From Bradyrhizobium sp. OK095 (GTDB lineage: Bacteria; Pseudomonadota; Alphaproteobacteria; Rhizobiales; Xanthobacteraceae), in the NCBI RefSeq assembly GCF_900109945.1, contig NZ_FOBX01000017.1, forward strand, positions 1 through 64,000: a DNA stretch of 64,000 nt, given 5' to 3'. Positions 51,539-60,198 of this stretch are shown here, piece by piece; position 1 is the stretch's first letter, and each line of letters opens with the position of its first letter. The translations under genes and the position numbers were made by a program. Below the pieces are notes generated by a model. It saw only the letters and a list, made by a program, of their open reading frames with translations. It did no database searches and was not told where the DNA came from.

Positions 51539-52918
51539 TTACTGGGCTGCGACCAGCCGTTCCCTGGGCATCTCACGCCCGAGGAAGTCGCGGGCCTGGG
51601 TCTCGTAGCCGAACCGCTCGGCGAGCTCGTGGCGCCTCGCGCGGATCTTGCCGCGGTATTCTTCTTGCCGCGTTAGCACGCGCGTGATGGAGGCTGCAAC
51701 GGAGTCGGTCGAGAAGGGATCGAAATAGTCGGCGAGCTCGCCCGCGACCTCGCGGAACACCGCGATATCCGAACACAGCACCGGCGTGTTCGCGGCCAGG
51801 GCCTCGATGATCGGCACGCCAAAGCCTTCGGCAAAGCTCGGCATGATCAGGCCGTGCGCCTCCGCGATCAGGGCCGCCTTCTCGTGCTCGTCGACATAGC
51901 CGGCGAAGCGGACGTTTTGCGGCAGATTGCGCATCCGGCTGGTTTCGCCGGCATAGCCGATCACGACGAGATCGGCCTGCGGTACGCCACGGAAGGCGCG
52001 GATGACGGTGGCGACGTTCTTGCGCGGCTCGTTCGAGACGATGACGACAAAGCTCGGCCGCCCCGGACGCCCCGACGGGGCTGGAAGGTGCAGGACATCC
52101 GGGGCGTCGAACCGGGTGCGGGGATACACGACCCGCGCCGGCAGGTGAGCAAATTGCGGCAACAGTTCCCTGAACCGCATCATGCTGTAGTTTGAAACGA
52201 AGGCGAGTTCGTCGGCCTGGCGCAGGCTGGTGAGCAGCCGCGACAGGAACAGCCGCGTGGCAACGTCGCTGAGCTTGAGGTCGGTGAGCGGCAGCAAATC
52301 GTGGACGACGCAGATCACCTTGGCGTCCGGCCTGCGCCTGATCGCCACCCGCGTCGGCGTGTCCACGACGATGATGTCGTAGTCGCGCGCATCGACCCGT
52401 GGCGGCGGCAGCAGGAAGAAGGCCGAGGAATCCTGATAGCTGTAGAAGCCGGGCTCAAGCTGGAAGTCGCGGAACAGCTCGAGATGGCGCAGGTCCGGCG
52501 GGACGTATTCGAGTGCGGCAGTTCTGTTCTCGATCAACCGGGCATTCAGCCCGCGCAGGCCGATCGCGCGCAGGAAACAGGCGATATAGTCCCACGACAC
52601 CGACATGGCGGCCTTGTGACGGACCCAGTCGAGCGTGCGGCGCAGGCCGCCACGGACGACCGGCTCGCCCATGTTGACCTCGTCGAGGAAGCGGTACAGC
52701 GCGAGCAGCTCGATGTTGCGCGACTGCGCCGGAAATAGTTTCGTGCGCCGTTCGCGCCGTCGCAGCTTGCGAAAGCGCCGCGTGGTCTCCACCAGCAGCG
52801 TCAGATCGTGCCCCTCGGCCGCGAGCGAGCGCATCAATTCGCGCGTGAAGTGGAAGATACCGCGCTTGTGGTTGGGCTCGCCCAGCGCTTCGGAGACGAC
52901 GAGGATGTTCTGCTTCAT
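51539..52918 (-). CDS. Glycosyltransferase family 4-like protein
   Basis: Predicted 459-residue glycosyltransferase. N-terminal Rossmann half begins MKQNILVVSEALGEPNHKRGI; the C-terminal GT-B half holds FVVIVSNEPRKN and the donor-binding E-x7-E motif in EGFGVPIIEALAANTPV. It probably adds a sugar to a lipid-linked glycan inside the cell. It overlaps the ABC ATPase gene by 4 bases (ATGA). Longer reading from 53791 is an out-of-frame shadow of that gene. Confidence 0.9.
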   Translation of the reverse strand: MKQNILVVSEALGEPNHKRGIFHFTRELMRSLAAEGHDLTLLVETTRRFRKLRRRERRTKLFPAQSRNIELLALYRFLDEVNMGEPVVRGGLRRTLDWVRHKAAMSVSWDYIACFLRAIGLRGLNARLIENRTAALEYVPPDLRHLELFRDFQLEPGFYSYQDSSAFFLLPPPRVDARDYDIIVVDTPTRVAIRRRPDAKVICVVHDLLPLTDLKLSDVATRLFLSRLLTSLRQADELAFVSNYSMMRFRELLPQFAHLPARVVYPRTRFDAPDVLHLPAPSGRPGRPSFVVIVSNEPRKNVATVIRAFRGVPQADLVVIGYAGETSRMRNLPQNVRFAGYVDEHEKAALIAEAHGLIMPSFAEGFGVPIIEALAANTPVLCSDIAVFREVAGELADYFDPFSTDSVAASITRVLTRQEEYRGKIRARRHELAERFGYETQARDFLGREMPRERLVAAQ

Positions 52919-53655
52919 GCACGTTTCTCGCGGAGCTCGAGGGAATGCGTTGCCGGCGGCTCGACCGCGACGGTCGAGGCGATGCGGCCGTGATCGAGAT
53001 TGATGATGCTGGAGCAGGTACGTCGCAGCAGCTTCTGGTCGTGCGAGGCGATCATCACGATCGCGGCCTGCGACACCAGGTTCAGCAGCCGCCCCTCGGC
53101 CTTCTCCGCGAAGTGCTCGTCGACCACGCTGAGCCATTCGTCGAGCAAGAGGATGTCGGCCGGAAAGGCGGTGGCGGTTGCAAACAGCACCCGCATCAGC
53201 ATGCCGGAAGAGAACATCCGCAGTGGTAGCCGCTGCATCCGCGTCTCGAGCTCGGTGAAGGCCCAGATATCGTCGATCACGCTGCGGGTCGGCTTGCGGC
53301 CGCCGATGCGCAGCAGCAGCGCGATGTTGTCCTCGGCGACGAAATCCAGGTTGACGCCGGCGTTCAGGCCGAGCAGGGGCATGACATTGCCCTGCACCGC
53401 GATGCTGCCGCTGCTCGGGGGATAGACGCCGGCGATCAGCCGCAGCAGCGTCGACTTGCCGGAGCCATTGGGACCGGCAAGTCCGATGCGGGCGCCGGCT
53501 TCGGCCTCGATCGTGAAATTGTCGACGGCGCGGATGATCCGCATCTCGCCCGGCTCGCGGATAAGATGCCCGAGCAGCCGCCGCTTCAGTGAGAAGTCGT
53601 AGGCGCCGTAGAGCGGGTAATCGAGACAGATGTTGCGCAGGCTGATCGAGACCAT
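52915..53655 (-). CDS. Polysaccharide-export ABC transporter ATPase
   Basis: Predicted 246-residue ATPase of the Wzt/KpsT/TagH group. Walker A is GPNGSGKST (61-69), the signature is the degenerate FSSGMLMRV, and Walker B is LLLDEWLSVVD. There is no C-terminal carbohydrate-binding domain, so it is KpsT-like rather than O9a Wzt-like. It pairs with the permease domain fused to the upstream glycosyltransferase, whose stop is only three bases away. Confidence 0.95.
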   Translation of the reverse strand: MVSISLRNICLDYPLYGAYDFSLKRRLLGHLIREPGEMRIIRAVDNFTIEAEAGARIGLAGPNGSGKSTLLRLIAGVYPPSSGSIAVQGNVMPLLGLNAGVNLDFVAEDNIALLLRIGGRKPTRSVIDDIWAFTELETRMQRLPLRMFSSGMLMRVLFATATAFPADILLLDEWLSVVDEHFAEKAEGRLLNLVSQAAIVMIASHDQKLLRRTCSSIINLDHGRIASTVAVEPPATHSLELREKRA

Positions 53656-53658
53656 GTG

Positions 53659-55611
53659 TCAGATCCAGAATGCGGCTTTGCGCAGATGGACCAGCGTCAG
53701 CACGCTCGCAAAGATCAGCAGCGCCAGCGTGATGAGGACGTAGACGATGCTCGTGGGATCGATAGGAGCGCCCGCCAGCGGCTCGCGCCACACCGCGAAC
53801 AGATGCGTCAGGGGATTGATCCGCATCACCGTCGAGCGGTGGTTGATCATGTCCGACGACCAGATCACGGGCGAGGCGAGAAAGGCCAGCATCAGCGTGG
53901 ATTCGATGATCGGCTTGAGGTCGCGATAGCGCGTCGCCAGGGCGCCAAGGACGAGGCTCAAGGCGAAGGTGCAGGCGATGAAGAGAAGCAGGCCGGGCAA
54001 CGCCGCCAGCGCATGAGAGAGGTCGTGTGGCGAGAGCACGAGCCAGAGCAGCAACGGCACGCAGGCATTATGGAGCGCGAACAGCGCCTGGCGGAACGTG
54101 CATTGCAGCAGGAAGATGACTGGCGGCAGCGCCCGGTCGCGGATCAGGCTCGCCGAGTTCTGCAGCGCTGTGGTCGCATCGAGCACTACGCTGTTGAGGA
54201 AGGTCCATGCCGTCATCGACAGCGCCAGCATCGGCAGGCGCGCCATCATGTTGGCGTTCGACATCTGGCCGATCACCGAGCCCAGCACCGCGACCACGAT
54301 CGCCATCTGGAGCGACATCCAGAACGGGCCGAGCAGCGAGCGGACGTAGCGGTGCCGCATGTCGGACCAGGCCAGCGCCGCCGCGATCCGGACGGTGTCC
54401 AGCCAGCCGGTCGCCTGCGGCGGCTCGCTGGTCGGCGATCGCTCCGCGCTGGATGCAGCGACGGCGTCGCGATAGACCGTCTCCATGCCCTGCTTGAAGG
54501 CCGACGCCGAATAGCGGGTGAGTGCGCGCGTCCGTGCCGAAAGTCCCATGCGGCGGCGGCGCTCGGGATCGCGTATCAGGGTGTCGATGGCTTCACCCAG
54601 CTTCTCGGCGTCGCCGGGCGGCACGGTGATCGCCTCCATGCCATGGCGGGCGACGTGCGGCACCGCGGTGTCGAGCGCCGTGTTCACGACCGGGCGGCCG
54701 GCGGCCATGGCCTCGAGCTGGACGAGCCCAAAGGTCTCGGCATTGGTCACCGACGGCATCACGAAGACGTCGGCGAGGCACATCAGCTTGACGCGCTCGC
54801 TGTCGCTCACCGAGCCGAGCAGGCGGACGCGCTCTCCGAGGCCGAGCTCCTCGATCAATTGCTCGAGCCGCGGCCGCTCGGCGCCCTCGCCGATGATCCA
54901 GGTCTCGAAATTGTGCGCAGCCGCGGCGCGGATCAGGACGTCAAAACCCTTGTAGGGCACGAGCCGGCCGCAGGCGAGCACGAGGCGGCCGCGATCATTG
55001 ACATGGTGCGGCTCGATCTTCGGCCAATCGTAGCCCGAGGTGTCGATGCCGAACGGCACGACGTGACATTTGTCCTCGAATTCGCGCAGCAGCGGCGTGT
55101 TGTCGACCAGCACGTGGTCGGAGACGATGATTGCCTTGGCGCGGCGCAGGGTTCGCCGCATCAACGGTTCGATGAACCAGCGCAGGCCGGCATGGCTGAC
55201 GATGTCGGCGTGCCAGTGCACCACCAGCGGCCGATTGGCGCCGAACCCGAAGGCGAAGACCAGATCGGCGAGCGGAAAGGGGGCGTGGAGGGCGAGCAGA
55301 TCGTGCTCGGCGATCTTGCGCCAGAGACGCCAGGGATAGGCGGGCGCGGCGGGCAGCGACATCACATTGCCGAACGAACGCACGCGCTCGACCGGCACGT
55401 CGTTGACGATGATCTCGCGTCGTTCCGCCGATTGCGAGCAGACCAGCACGGCAGAGGAGAAAGCGTCCTTCAGGCTCGCGCAGATGTCGCGGATCACCGT
55501 GAGCGTGCCGCCGAACAGGTCGGGATAATAGATCTTGAAGATGTGCAGCACCAACGGACGGCGCGGGGTTTTGTGCAAGGTTCCGTTCAAAGTCTCTTGG
55601 GTCTGCGTCAT
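53659..55611 (-). CDS. Fusion of GT4 glycosyltransferase and ABC-2 export permease
   Basis: Predicted 650-residue two-part protein. Residues 1-385 are a GT4 glycosyltransferase (LHIFKIYYPDLFGGT at the N-terminus, LACGRLVPYKGFDVLI, and the donor-site stretch TFGLVQLEAMAAGRPVVNT). After a Ser/Pro-rich linker (about 388-405), residues 408-650 are an ABC-2 permease of the Wzm/KpsM kind: an amphipathic start (ALAWSDMRHRYVRSLLGPFW) and six hydrophobic helices. The frame is continuous, and each part is full length. It would couple the last sugar transfer to export through the neighbouring ATPase. No break or frameshift was seen. Confidence 0.93.
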   Translation of the reverse strand: MTQTQETLNGTLHKTPRRPLVLHIFKIYYPDLFGGTLTVIRDICASLKDAFSSAVLVCSQSAERREIIVNDVPVERVRSFGNVMSLPAAPAYPWRLWRKIAEHDLLALHAPFPLADLVFAFGFGANRPLVVHWHADIVSHAGLRWFIEPLMRRTLRRAKAIIVSDHVLVDNTPLLREFEDKCHVVPFGIDTSGYDWPKIEPHHVNDRGRLVLACGRLVPYKGFDVLIRAAAAHNFETWIIGEGAERPRLEQLIEELGLGERVRLLGSVSDSERVKLMCLADVFVMPSVTNAETFGLVQLEAMAAGRPVVNTALDTAVPHVARHGMEAITVPPGDAEKLGEAIDTLIRDPERRRRMGLSARTRALTRYSASAFKQGMETVYRDAVAASSAERSPTSEPPQATGWLDTVRIAAALAWSDMRHRYVRSLLGPFWMSLQMAIVVAVLGSVIGQMSNANMMARLPMLALSMTAWTFLNSVVLDATTALQNSASLIRDRALPPVIFLLQCTFRQALFALHNACVPLLLWLVLSPHDLSHALAALPGLLLFIACTFALSLVLGALATRYRDLKPIIESTLMLAFLASPVIWSSDMINHRSTVMRINPLTHLFAVWREPLAGAPIDPTSIVYVLITLALLIFASVLTLVHLRKAAFWI

Positions 55612-55616
55612 GGTGA

Positions 55617-55778
55617 TCAGCCTGCGAGCAGCGCTGCGACGAACGGTGCGGCGAGCACCGAGATGAAGATCACCCCGCGCAGCAGCGCGGGCAGAATCGG
55701 CTCGATTGCGCCACGCCCCCGGTCAGGACCAGGCAGTGCACGCAGTGAAACGGAATTGCGGACCAAGCGATCAGCCAT
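55617..55778 (-). CDS. 53-residue single-helix membrane peptide
   Basis: Read directly from the minus strand: an ATG at 55778 after AAAGGGA, 53 codons, stop TGA at 55619-55617, five bases before the fusion gene. The N-terminus is basic (MADRLVRNSVSLRALPGPDRGRG is the start of the chain, split here at its Gly-Arg run), and the C-terminal half is one hydrophobic helix (GVIFISVLAAPFVAALLAG). It is placed first in the export operon behind a good promoter. Its function is unknown; it might assist the transporter. Confidence 0.6.
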   Translation of the reverse strand: MADRLVRNSVSLRALPGPDRGRGAIEPILPALLRGVIFISVLAAPFVAALLAG

Positions 55779-55818
55779 GGATGAGAATCCCTTTACGTCG
55801 CGCCCCTCAGTGGCGCCT

Positions 55819-55847
55819 CGTATATGTGGGAAAATTTACCACGTCAA
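55819..55847 (-). promoter_or_regulatory. Sigma-70 promoter of the polysaccharide operon
   Basis: On the minus strand TTGACG (55847-55842), 17 bases, TATACG (55824-55819). The expected leader to the ATG at 55778 is about 33 bases with AAAGGGA in it. The spacer is filled by the operator at 55826-55842. Confidence 0.7.
55826..55842. promoter_or_regulatory. Palindromic operator copy 1
   Basis: GTGGGAAAATTTACCAC, of the form GTGGGA-N5-T(A/C)CCAC, inside the spacer of the minus-strand promoter. A bound protein would block transcription of the polysaccharide operon. Confidence 0.6.
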
Positions 55848-55863
55848 TCCAGAATTGGGAAAA

Positions 55864-55880
55864 GTGGGATTGTGTCCCAC
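55864..55880. promoter_or_regulatory. Palindromic operator copy 2
   Basis: GTGGGATTGTGTCCCAC, a perfect 6-bp-arm palindrome, centred 38 bp from copy 1. It covers the -35 box of the plus-strand promoter. Confidence 0.65.
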
Positions 55881-55898
55881 GCGATGCGCCGGTACAAT
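55870..55898 (+). promoter_or_regulatory. Promoter of the DUF6502 operon, probably leaderless
   Basis: TTGTGT (55870-55875), 17 bases, TACAAT (55893-55898). The start codon at 55905 is seven bases after the -10 box, where transcription should begin, and there is no ribosome site, so the mRNA is probably leaderless. Confidence 0.6.
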
Positions 55899-55904
55899 TC
55901 AGAC

Positions 55905-56795
55905 ATGAATGCCAAGCCCGGGTCCAAAGCAGCGGCACCACAGCCGAATGCCGCCGCGAAGCTGCACGCGCCGCTGGCGCGGCTGCTGCGCCCGCTCGTG
56001 CGGCTTTGCATTCGCAGCGGCATGACCTTTCCGGCCCTGGCGCAATTGCTTCGCGAGCTTTTCGTCAATGTCGCCGAGCATGATTTCGCGCTGGAGGGAA
56101 AGGAGCAGACCGACAGCCGCGTCAGCCTGCTCACCGGCATCCATCGCAAGGAAGTCGCGCGGCTGCGCGGTGCGGGTGCGCCCGTCAACGAAACGCCGGC
56201 CGCGGTGTCGCTGACCAGCGCCGTGATCGCGCGCTGGCTTGCCGCGCCTGAGTTCACCGATGCGAAGGGTGAGCCGCTGGCGCTGCCGCGCACGGCCGAG
56301 GGCGATGCGGCGTCATTCGAGCAACTGGTCGCTTCCGTTACCAAGGACGTCCGTCCGCGCGCAGTGCTCGACGAATGGCTCGATCGCAAGCTCGTCACCA
56401 TCAACGAGAATGACGAGATCACGCTGGTCGAGGCTGCCTTCGTCCCGAGCGGCGGGGACGACAGCAAATGGCACTATCTCGGCCGCAATCTGCACGACCA
56501 CATCGCCGCGGCCGAACAAAACGTCTCAGGCGCCGCGCCGCGCTTCCTCGAACGCGCGGTGCACTACAACAACATCTCGCCGAAGCTGGCGCGACGCCTC
56601 GAGGCCCGCTCGCGCGAGCTCGCCATGGACGCGCTGAAGACCGCCAACCGCGAAGCCAACCGCGCGCTCGCCAAGGACAAGGGTGGTGACGCCCGCTGGA
56701 ATTTCGGCATCTACATCTATAGCGAGGACGCCGACGAAGAGGGTGAGGCCAGGGAGGGTGGCAAGGAAGGCAGCAAAGAGGGCGGTTCCTCATGA
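55905..56795 (+). CDS. DUF6502-family protein, possible DNA-binding regulator
   Basis: Predicted 296-residue cytoplasmic protein of a family without known function. The N-terminal 100 residues look helical and include an HTH-like stretch (SRVSLLTGIHRKEVARLRG, about 70-90). The middle has RPRAVLDEWLDRKLV. The C-terminus is acidic and Gly-rich (EDADEEGEAREGGKEG). The ATG at 55905 fits the promoter; one at 55884 lies upstream of the predicted transcript. It overlaps the DUF5666 gene by 4 bases (ATGA). It may bind the operators next to it, which is inference. Confidence 0.85.
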   Translation: MNAKPGSKAAAPQPNAAAKLHAPLARLLRPLVRLCIRSGMTFPALAQLLRELFVNVAEHDFALEGKEQTDSRVSLLTGIHRKEVARLRGAGAPVNETPAAVSLTSAVIARWLAAPEFTDAKGEPLALPRTAEGDAASFEQLVASVTKDVRPRAVLDEWLDRKLVTINENDEITLVEAAFVPSGGDDSKWHYLGRNLHDHIAAAEQNVSGAAPRFLERAVHYNNISPKLARRLEARSRELAMDALKTANREANRALAKDKGGDARWNFGIYIYSEDADEEGEAREGGKEGSKEGGSS

Positions 56796-58000
56796 GCCGG
56801 CCACCGCTCATCTCCCGCCGTCTGCTGTTGACGGGATTCTGGCTCGCCGGCACGGCGATCGCCCGTGCGCAGGTCAAGCGCGGCACCGATCAGGGCATCG
56901 GCGGCACCGGAATCACGCGCGGCGATGATCACGGCATCGGCGGCACCGGCATCGTCGGCGTGATCCAGCGTTTCGGCAGCATCTACGTCAACGGCGAGCG
57001 CGTCACTTATGCGAGCGACGTTCCGGTTCGGATCGACGGCGAGGCGGCGAGCCTCAAGGCACTGCGCATCGGCCAGCTGGCCCGCGTGGTCGCGACGCGA
57101 CAGGCCGACGGCATCCTCGTCACGCGCAACATCGCGATCGCGAGCGAGGTCTCCGGTCCGATCGAGCAGGTCAAGGGCAACGAGCTGACGGTGCTCGGCC
57201 AGAAGATCGTTGCGAGCGGCAAGGAGACCAAGCTTCGTGCGGGCACGCAGGTGGCCGTCTATGGCTTGCGCCGGGCCGACGGCGTGATCGTCGCAAGCCT
57301 GGTCGAACCGCGGCGCGAGGCGACCGAGCGTGTCACCGGTCTGGTCGAGCGCGGGCCGGATGGCCTGCGCATCGGCGGGCTGAAGTTGAGCGGCGTCGAT
57401 CCGCTGCTGGTTGGCCAGCGTGTCCAGATCGAGGGCAGTACGAGCCAGGGGGCGATGCAGGCCGCGCGGACGCGGATCGACGATTTCTCGGATCTCGTCG
57501 GGGCGAGCCGCCTGTCGATCGAGGCTTACGTGCAGCGCGTCGGCGCGAATCTCCAGCTTGGATCCGGCCTCGTGGCCCACGACAGCTCGCGATTTGGCCC
57601 GGCGGCCGGCGAAGCCCGCATGGTGGTCAACGGCGTGTTCGATCGCGCACGTGGCCTTCAGGTGGATTCGGCGCAGGCGATCGGCCAGGGCCCGGGATCG
57701 TCCCCGCAAGGGCCTGGCGGCGCCGGCAATCCCGGACGCTCGCCGGGTGGCTCGATCATGCATCCTAATCGTCCCACCACCACGCCTGGCGGCAGCCAGC
57801 CCGGCGCACCGGGGACGACTGCCCCGGGATCGAGCCCGGGCACGAATCCGGGGTCCGCGCCGTCGGGATCCAGCGGCCCGTCAGGCCCTGGTGGTCTTGG
57901 CTCGCCTGGTGGTCCGGGTGGCGGGCCCATGGGGCCCGGCGGTGGAATGGGTGGCGGCTTCGGTGTTCCCGGAGGCGGCATGGGCGGCGGCCGGCGCTAA
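56792..58000 (+). CDS. Exported DUF5666 protein with Gly/Pro-rich tail
   Basis: Predicted 402-residue protein with a Tat-like N-terminus (SRRLLLTGFWLAG, cleavage near ARAQ at residue 27). Two GIGGTGI repeats follow (about 35-55). Three DUF5666-type beta units cover about 55-300 (RFGSIYVNGERV, GPIEQVKGNELTVLGQKI, GLVERGPDGLRIGGLKL). The last 100 residues are Gly/Pro/Ser-rich. It is probably periplasmic or surface located. It is translationally coupled to the DUF6502 gene. Confidence 0.87.
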   Translation: MSRPPLISRRLLLTGFWLAGTAIARAQVKRGTDQGIGGTGITRGDDHGIGGTGIVGVIQRFGSIYVNGERVTYASDVPVRIDGEAASLKALRIGQLARVVATRQADGILVTRNIAIASEVSGPIEQVKGNELTVLGQKIVASGKETKLRAGTQVAVYGLRRADGVIVASLVEPRREATERVTGLVERGPDGLRIGGLKLSGVDPLLVGQRVQIEGSTSQGAMQAARTRIDDFSDLVGASRLSIEAYVQRVGANLQLGSGLVAHDSSRFGPAAGEARMVVNGVFDRARGLQVDSAQAIGQGPGSSPQGPGGAGNPGRSPGGSIMHPNRPTTTPGGSQPGAPGTTAPGSSPGTNPGSAPSGSSGPSGPGGLGSPGGPGGGPMGPGGGMGGGFGVPGGGMGGGRR

Positions 58001-58039
58001 GCAAGTCGAGACGCTTGTCGCGCCGGCTGGCTTACCCGC

Positions 58040-60163
58040 CTAGGGCATCTTGACGTTCGGCTCGCGTTCCCAAACCCGCAATGGGGAGAGACTGTCGACG
58101 AACGATTTTGCCGACTTCGGACTTCCCATGAGGATGCAGCCTTCGTCGAAATCTTCGGCAGAAACGCCCGCTTTTTCGAACAAGGGCAGAGCCGCCTCCA
58201 CGTAGCCGATGAACTTGCAGTGTGCGAAGGCGTCGGCAACGAAGTCGCGCGCCGTAGACTCCAGCAGCAGATCGTCGATCGCGTCTGCGGCCGGCAGAAG
58301 CGCGACCGCGTCGTACAGAACGGATGGTCCTCCGTCGATCATCTGATCGGCCTCGATCCAGCCGCCGTCGCTGGCTTTGACGCCCGTCACTTTGGGCGCG
58401 ATGATCTCGTAGGCGGCACCGGCCTTGTCGAGGGCGCTCTTGAGGGCCTTGAGGACATTTGCATCCGAACCGTCGGAGACGAGGATGCCAAGTTTTCTCC
58501 CTTCGAAGCGCTGAGGACCGTTTTCGACGATGCTAAGGGCAGGGGACGGTTCGAGATCCTGACGCGTCGGCACGGCCGCGTCCGCGGGTTTGGGCATCTT
58601 TTGCAGACCGAGCTTGTCTGCGACCTTGTTGGCCAGCGTCTCGTCGATGTTGAGGAGATGCGAAACCATGCGCTCCCGGATCACAGGCGTTTTCGCCTTG
58701 CTGAGCTCGAAGGTGAGTGCGGCGGCGATGTGGGACTGCTCGCCCGCGGTCTGGCTGATGAAGAACTGCCGCGCCTGGCTGTAATGGTCTGCGAAGCTTT
58801 CAGCGCGCAGACGACGCTTGGCGCCTTGCTCGACCTCGGCGAACGGTGTGAAGCCGCGCTGGGACGATTCCCTGGGACCTTCTCCAAAGGAATTCGGCTG
58901 GTAGTTGGCGCGCCCGACCGGATTGCGCATGGCCATGTGCCCGTCCTGCTGAAAATGTGCGAACGGACATTTGGGCGCATTGATCGGAATATGCGTGAAA
59001 TTGGGGCTGCCCAGCCGCTTGAGTTGGGTATCGAGGTAGGAGAAATTGCGTCCCTGGAGCAAGGGGTCGTTGGAGAAGTCGATTCCCGGCGGAACGTTCT
59101 GGGTCATGAAGGCGACTTGTTCGGTCTCCGCAAAGAAGTTGTCGGGCATGCGATCGAGCACCAACCGGCCGACCGGGATCGGCGGCAGCATCTCTTCGGA
59201 AATGATCTTGGTCGGATCGAGAACGTCGAAATCGAAGGCGTCGGCGAATTTCTGATCGAACAATTGCAGCCGCAGCTCCCATTCCGGGAAATTGCCGGTC
59301 TTGATCGCCGTCCAGAGATCGCGCCGGTGGAAGTCGGGATCGGCGCCATTGATCTTGACCGCTTCGTTCCACACGACCGATTGCAGGCCAAGCTTTGGCT
59401 TCCAGTGAAATTTGACGAACGTGGATTCCCGTTTCGCGTTCACGAGCCGAAACGTGTGGACGCCGAACCCTTCCATGAAGCGAAACGAACGCGGAATGGC
59501 GCGATCGGACATCACCCACATGATCATATGCATGCTTTCGGGGGTGAGGCTGATGAAGTCCCAGAAATTGTCGTGCGCCGACTGGGCCTGAGGAAAGGCG
59601 CAATCCGGCTCTTCCTTCACGGCGTGGACCAGATCGGGAAACTTGATGGCATCCTGGATAAAGAAGACCGGGATGTTGTTGCCGACGATGTCCCAGTTGC
59701 CTTCCTGGGTATAGAGCTTGACCGCAAAGCCCCGCACATCCCGGGCGAGGTCGACCGAGCCCTTGCTTCCGGCGACGGTTGAAAATCGCACGAAGGCGGG
59801 TGTCTTCTCGCCGGCGCGCTGAAACAGGTCGGCGCTGGTATACTTCGCAAGCGACTTGTAGGTCTCGAAGAAGCCGTGCGCCGCATATCCGCGTGCATGC
59901 ACGACCCGCTCGGGGATGCGTTCATGGTCGAAGTGAAAAATCTTCTCCCGGAAATGGAAGTCCTCGAGCAAGGTGGGTCCGCGAGGGCCGACCTTCAACG
60001 AGTTCTGGTCGTCTGAGACCGGGCCGCCTTGGGCCGTCGTGAGGACACTCGCCTTGCCCGTCGCGGTTTGATGAAGTTCGCCGCCTTCGCCGCGCTCCAG
60101 CTTTTGATCGTGGATGGTAGCCGCGCGCGCAGATGTGCGAGTTGATTTCGTCGTCTTGGCCAT
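58040..60163 (-). CDS. katE: Large-subunit clade 2 catalase (HPII type)
   Basis: Predicted 707-residue haem catalase that breaks down hydrogen peroxide. The catalytic His89 is in RVVHARGYAAHG, the distal-side Asn in GNNIPVFFIQDAIKFPD, and the haem-ligand Tyr in RNFSYLDTQLKR. The C-terminal 150 residues form the flavodoxin/DJ-1-like domain (GRKLGILVSDGSDANVL), which defines clade 2. The N-terminal Lys/Thr/Ser-rich stretch is short. A partial EcfG-type site lies upstream. Confidence 0.97.
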   Translation of the reverse strand: MAKTTKSTRTSARAATIHDQKLERGEGGELHQTATGKASVLTTAQGGPVSDDQNSLKVGPRGPTLLEDFHFREKIFHFDHERIPERVVHARGYAAHGFFETYKSLAKYTSADLFQRAGEKTPAFVRFSTVAGSKGSVDLARDVRGFAVKLYTQEGNWDIVGNNIPVFFIQDAIKFPDLVHAVKEEPDCAFPQAQSAHDNFWDFISLTPESMHMIMWVMSDRAIPRSFRFMEGFGVHTFRLVNAKRESTFVKFHWKPKLGLQSVVWNEAVKINGADPDFHRRDLWTAIKTGNFPEWELRLQLFDQKFADAFDFDVLDPTKIISEEMLPPIPVGRLVLDRMPDNFFAETEQVAFMTQNVPPGIDFSNDPLLQGRNFSYLDTQLKRLGSPNFTHIPINAPKCPFAHFQQDGHMAMRNPVGRANYQPNSFGEGPRESSQRGFTPFAEVEQGAKRRLRAESFADHYSQARQFFISQTAGEQSHIAAALTFELSKAKTPVIRERMVSHLLNIDETLANKVADKLGLQKMPKPADAAVPTRQDLEPSPALSIVENGPQRFEGRKLGILVSDGSDANVLKALKSALDKAGAAYEIIAPKVTGVKASDGGWIEADQMIDGGPSVLYDAVALLPAADAIDDLLLESTARDFVADAFAHCKFIGYVEAALPLFEKAGVSAEDFDEGCILMGSPKSAKSFVDSLSPLRVWEREPNVKMP

Positions 60164-60198
60164 CGTGAGGATCTCCCTGGGCGCCCATGGAGTCCTTC

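Noticed and set aside
53656..55908. A 750-codon plus-strand frame opposite the GT-permease fusion
   Set aside because: Antisense to two recognisable domains; His/Arg/Glu/Gln-rich composition typical of shadows.
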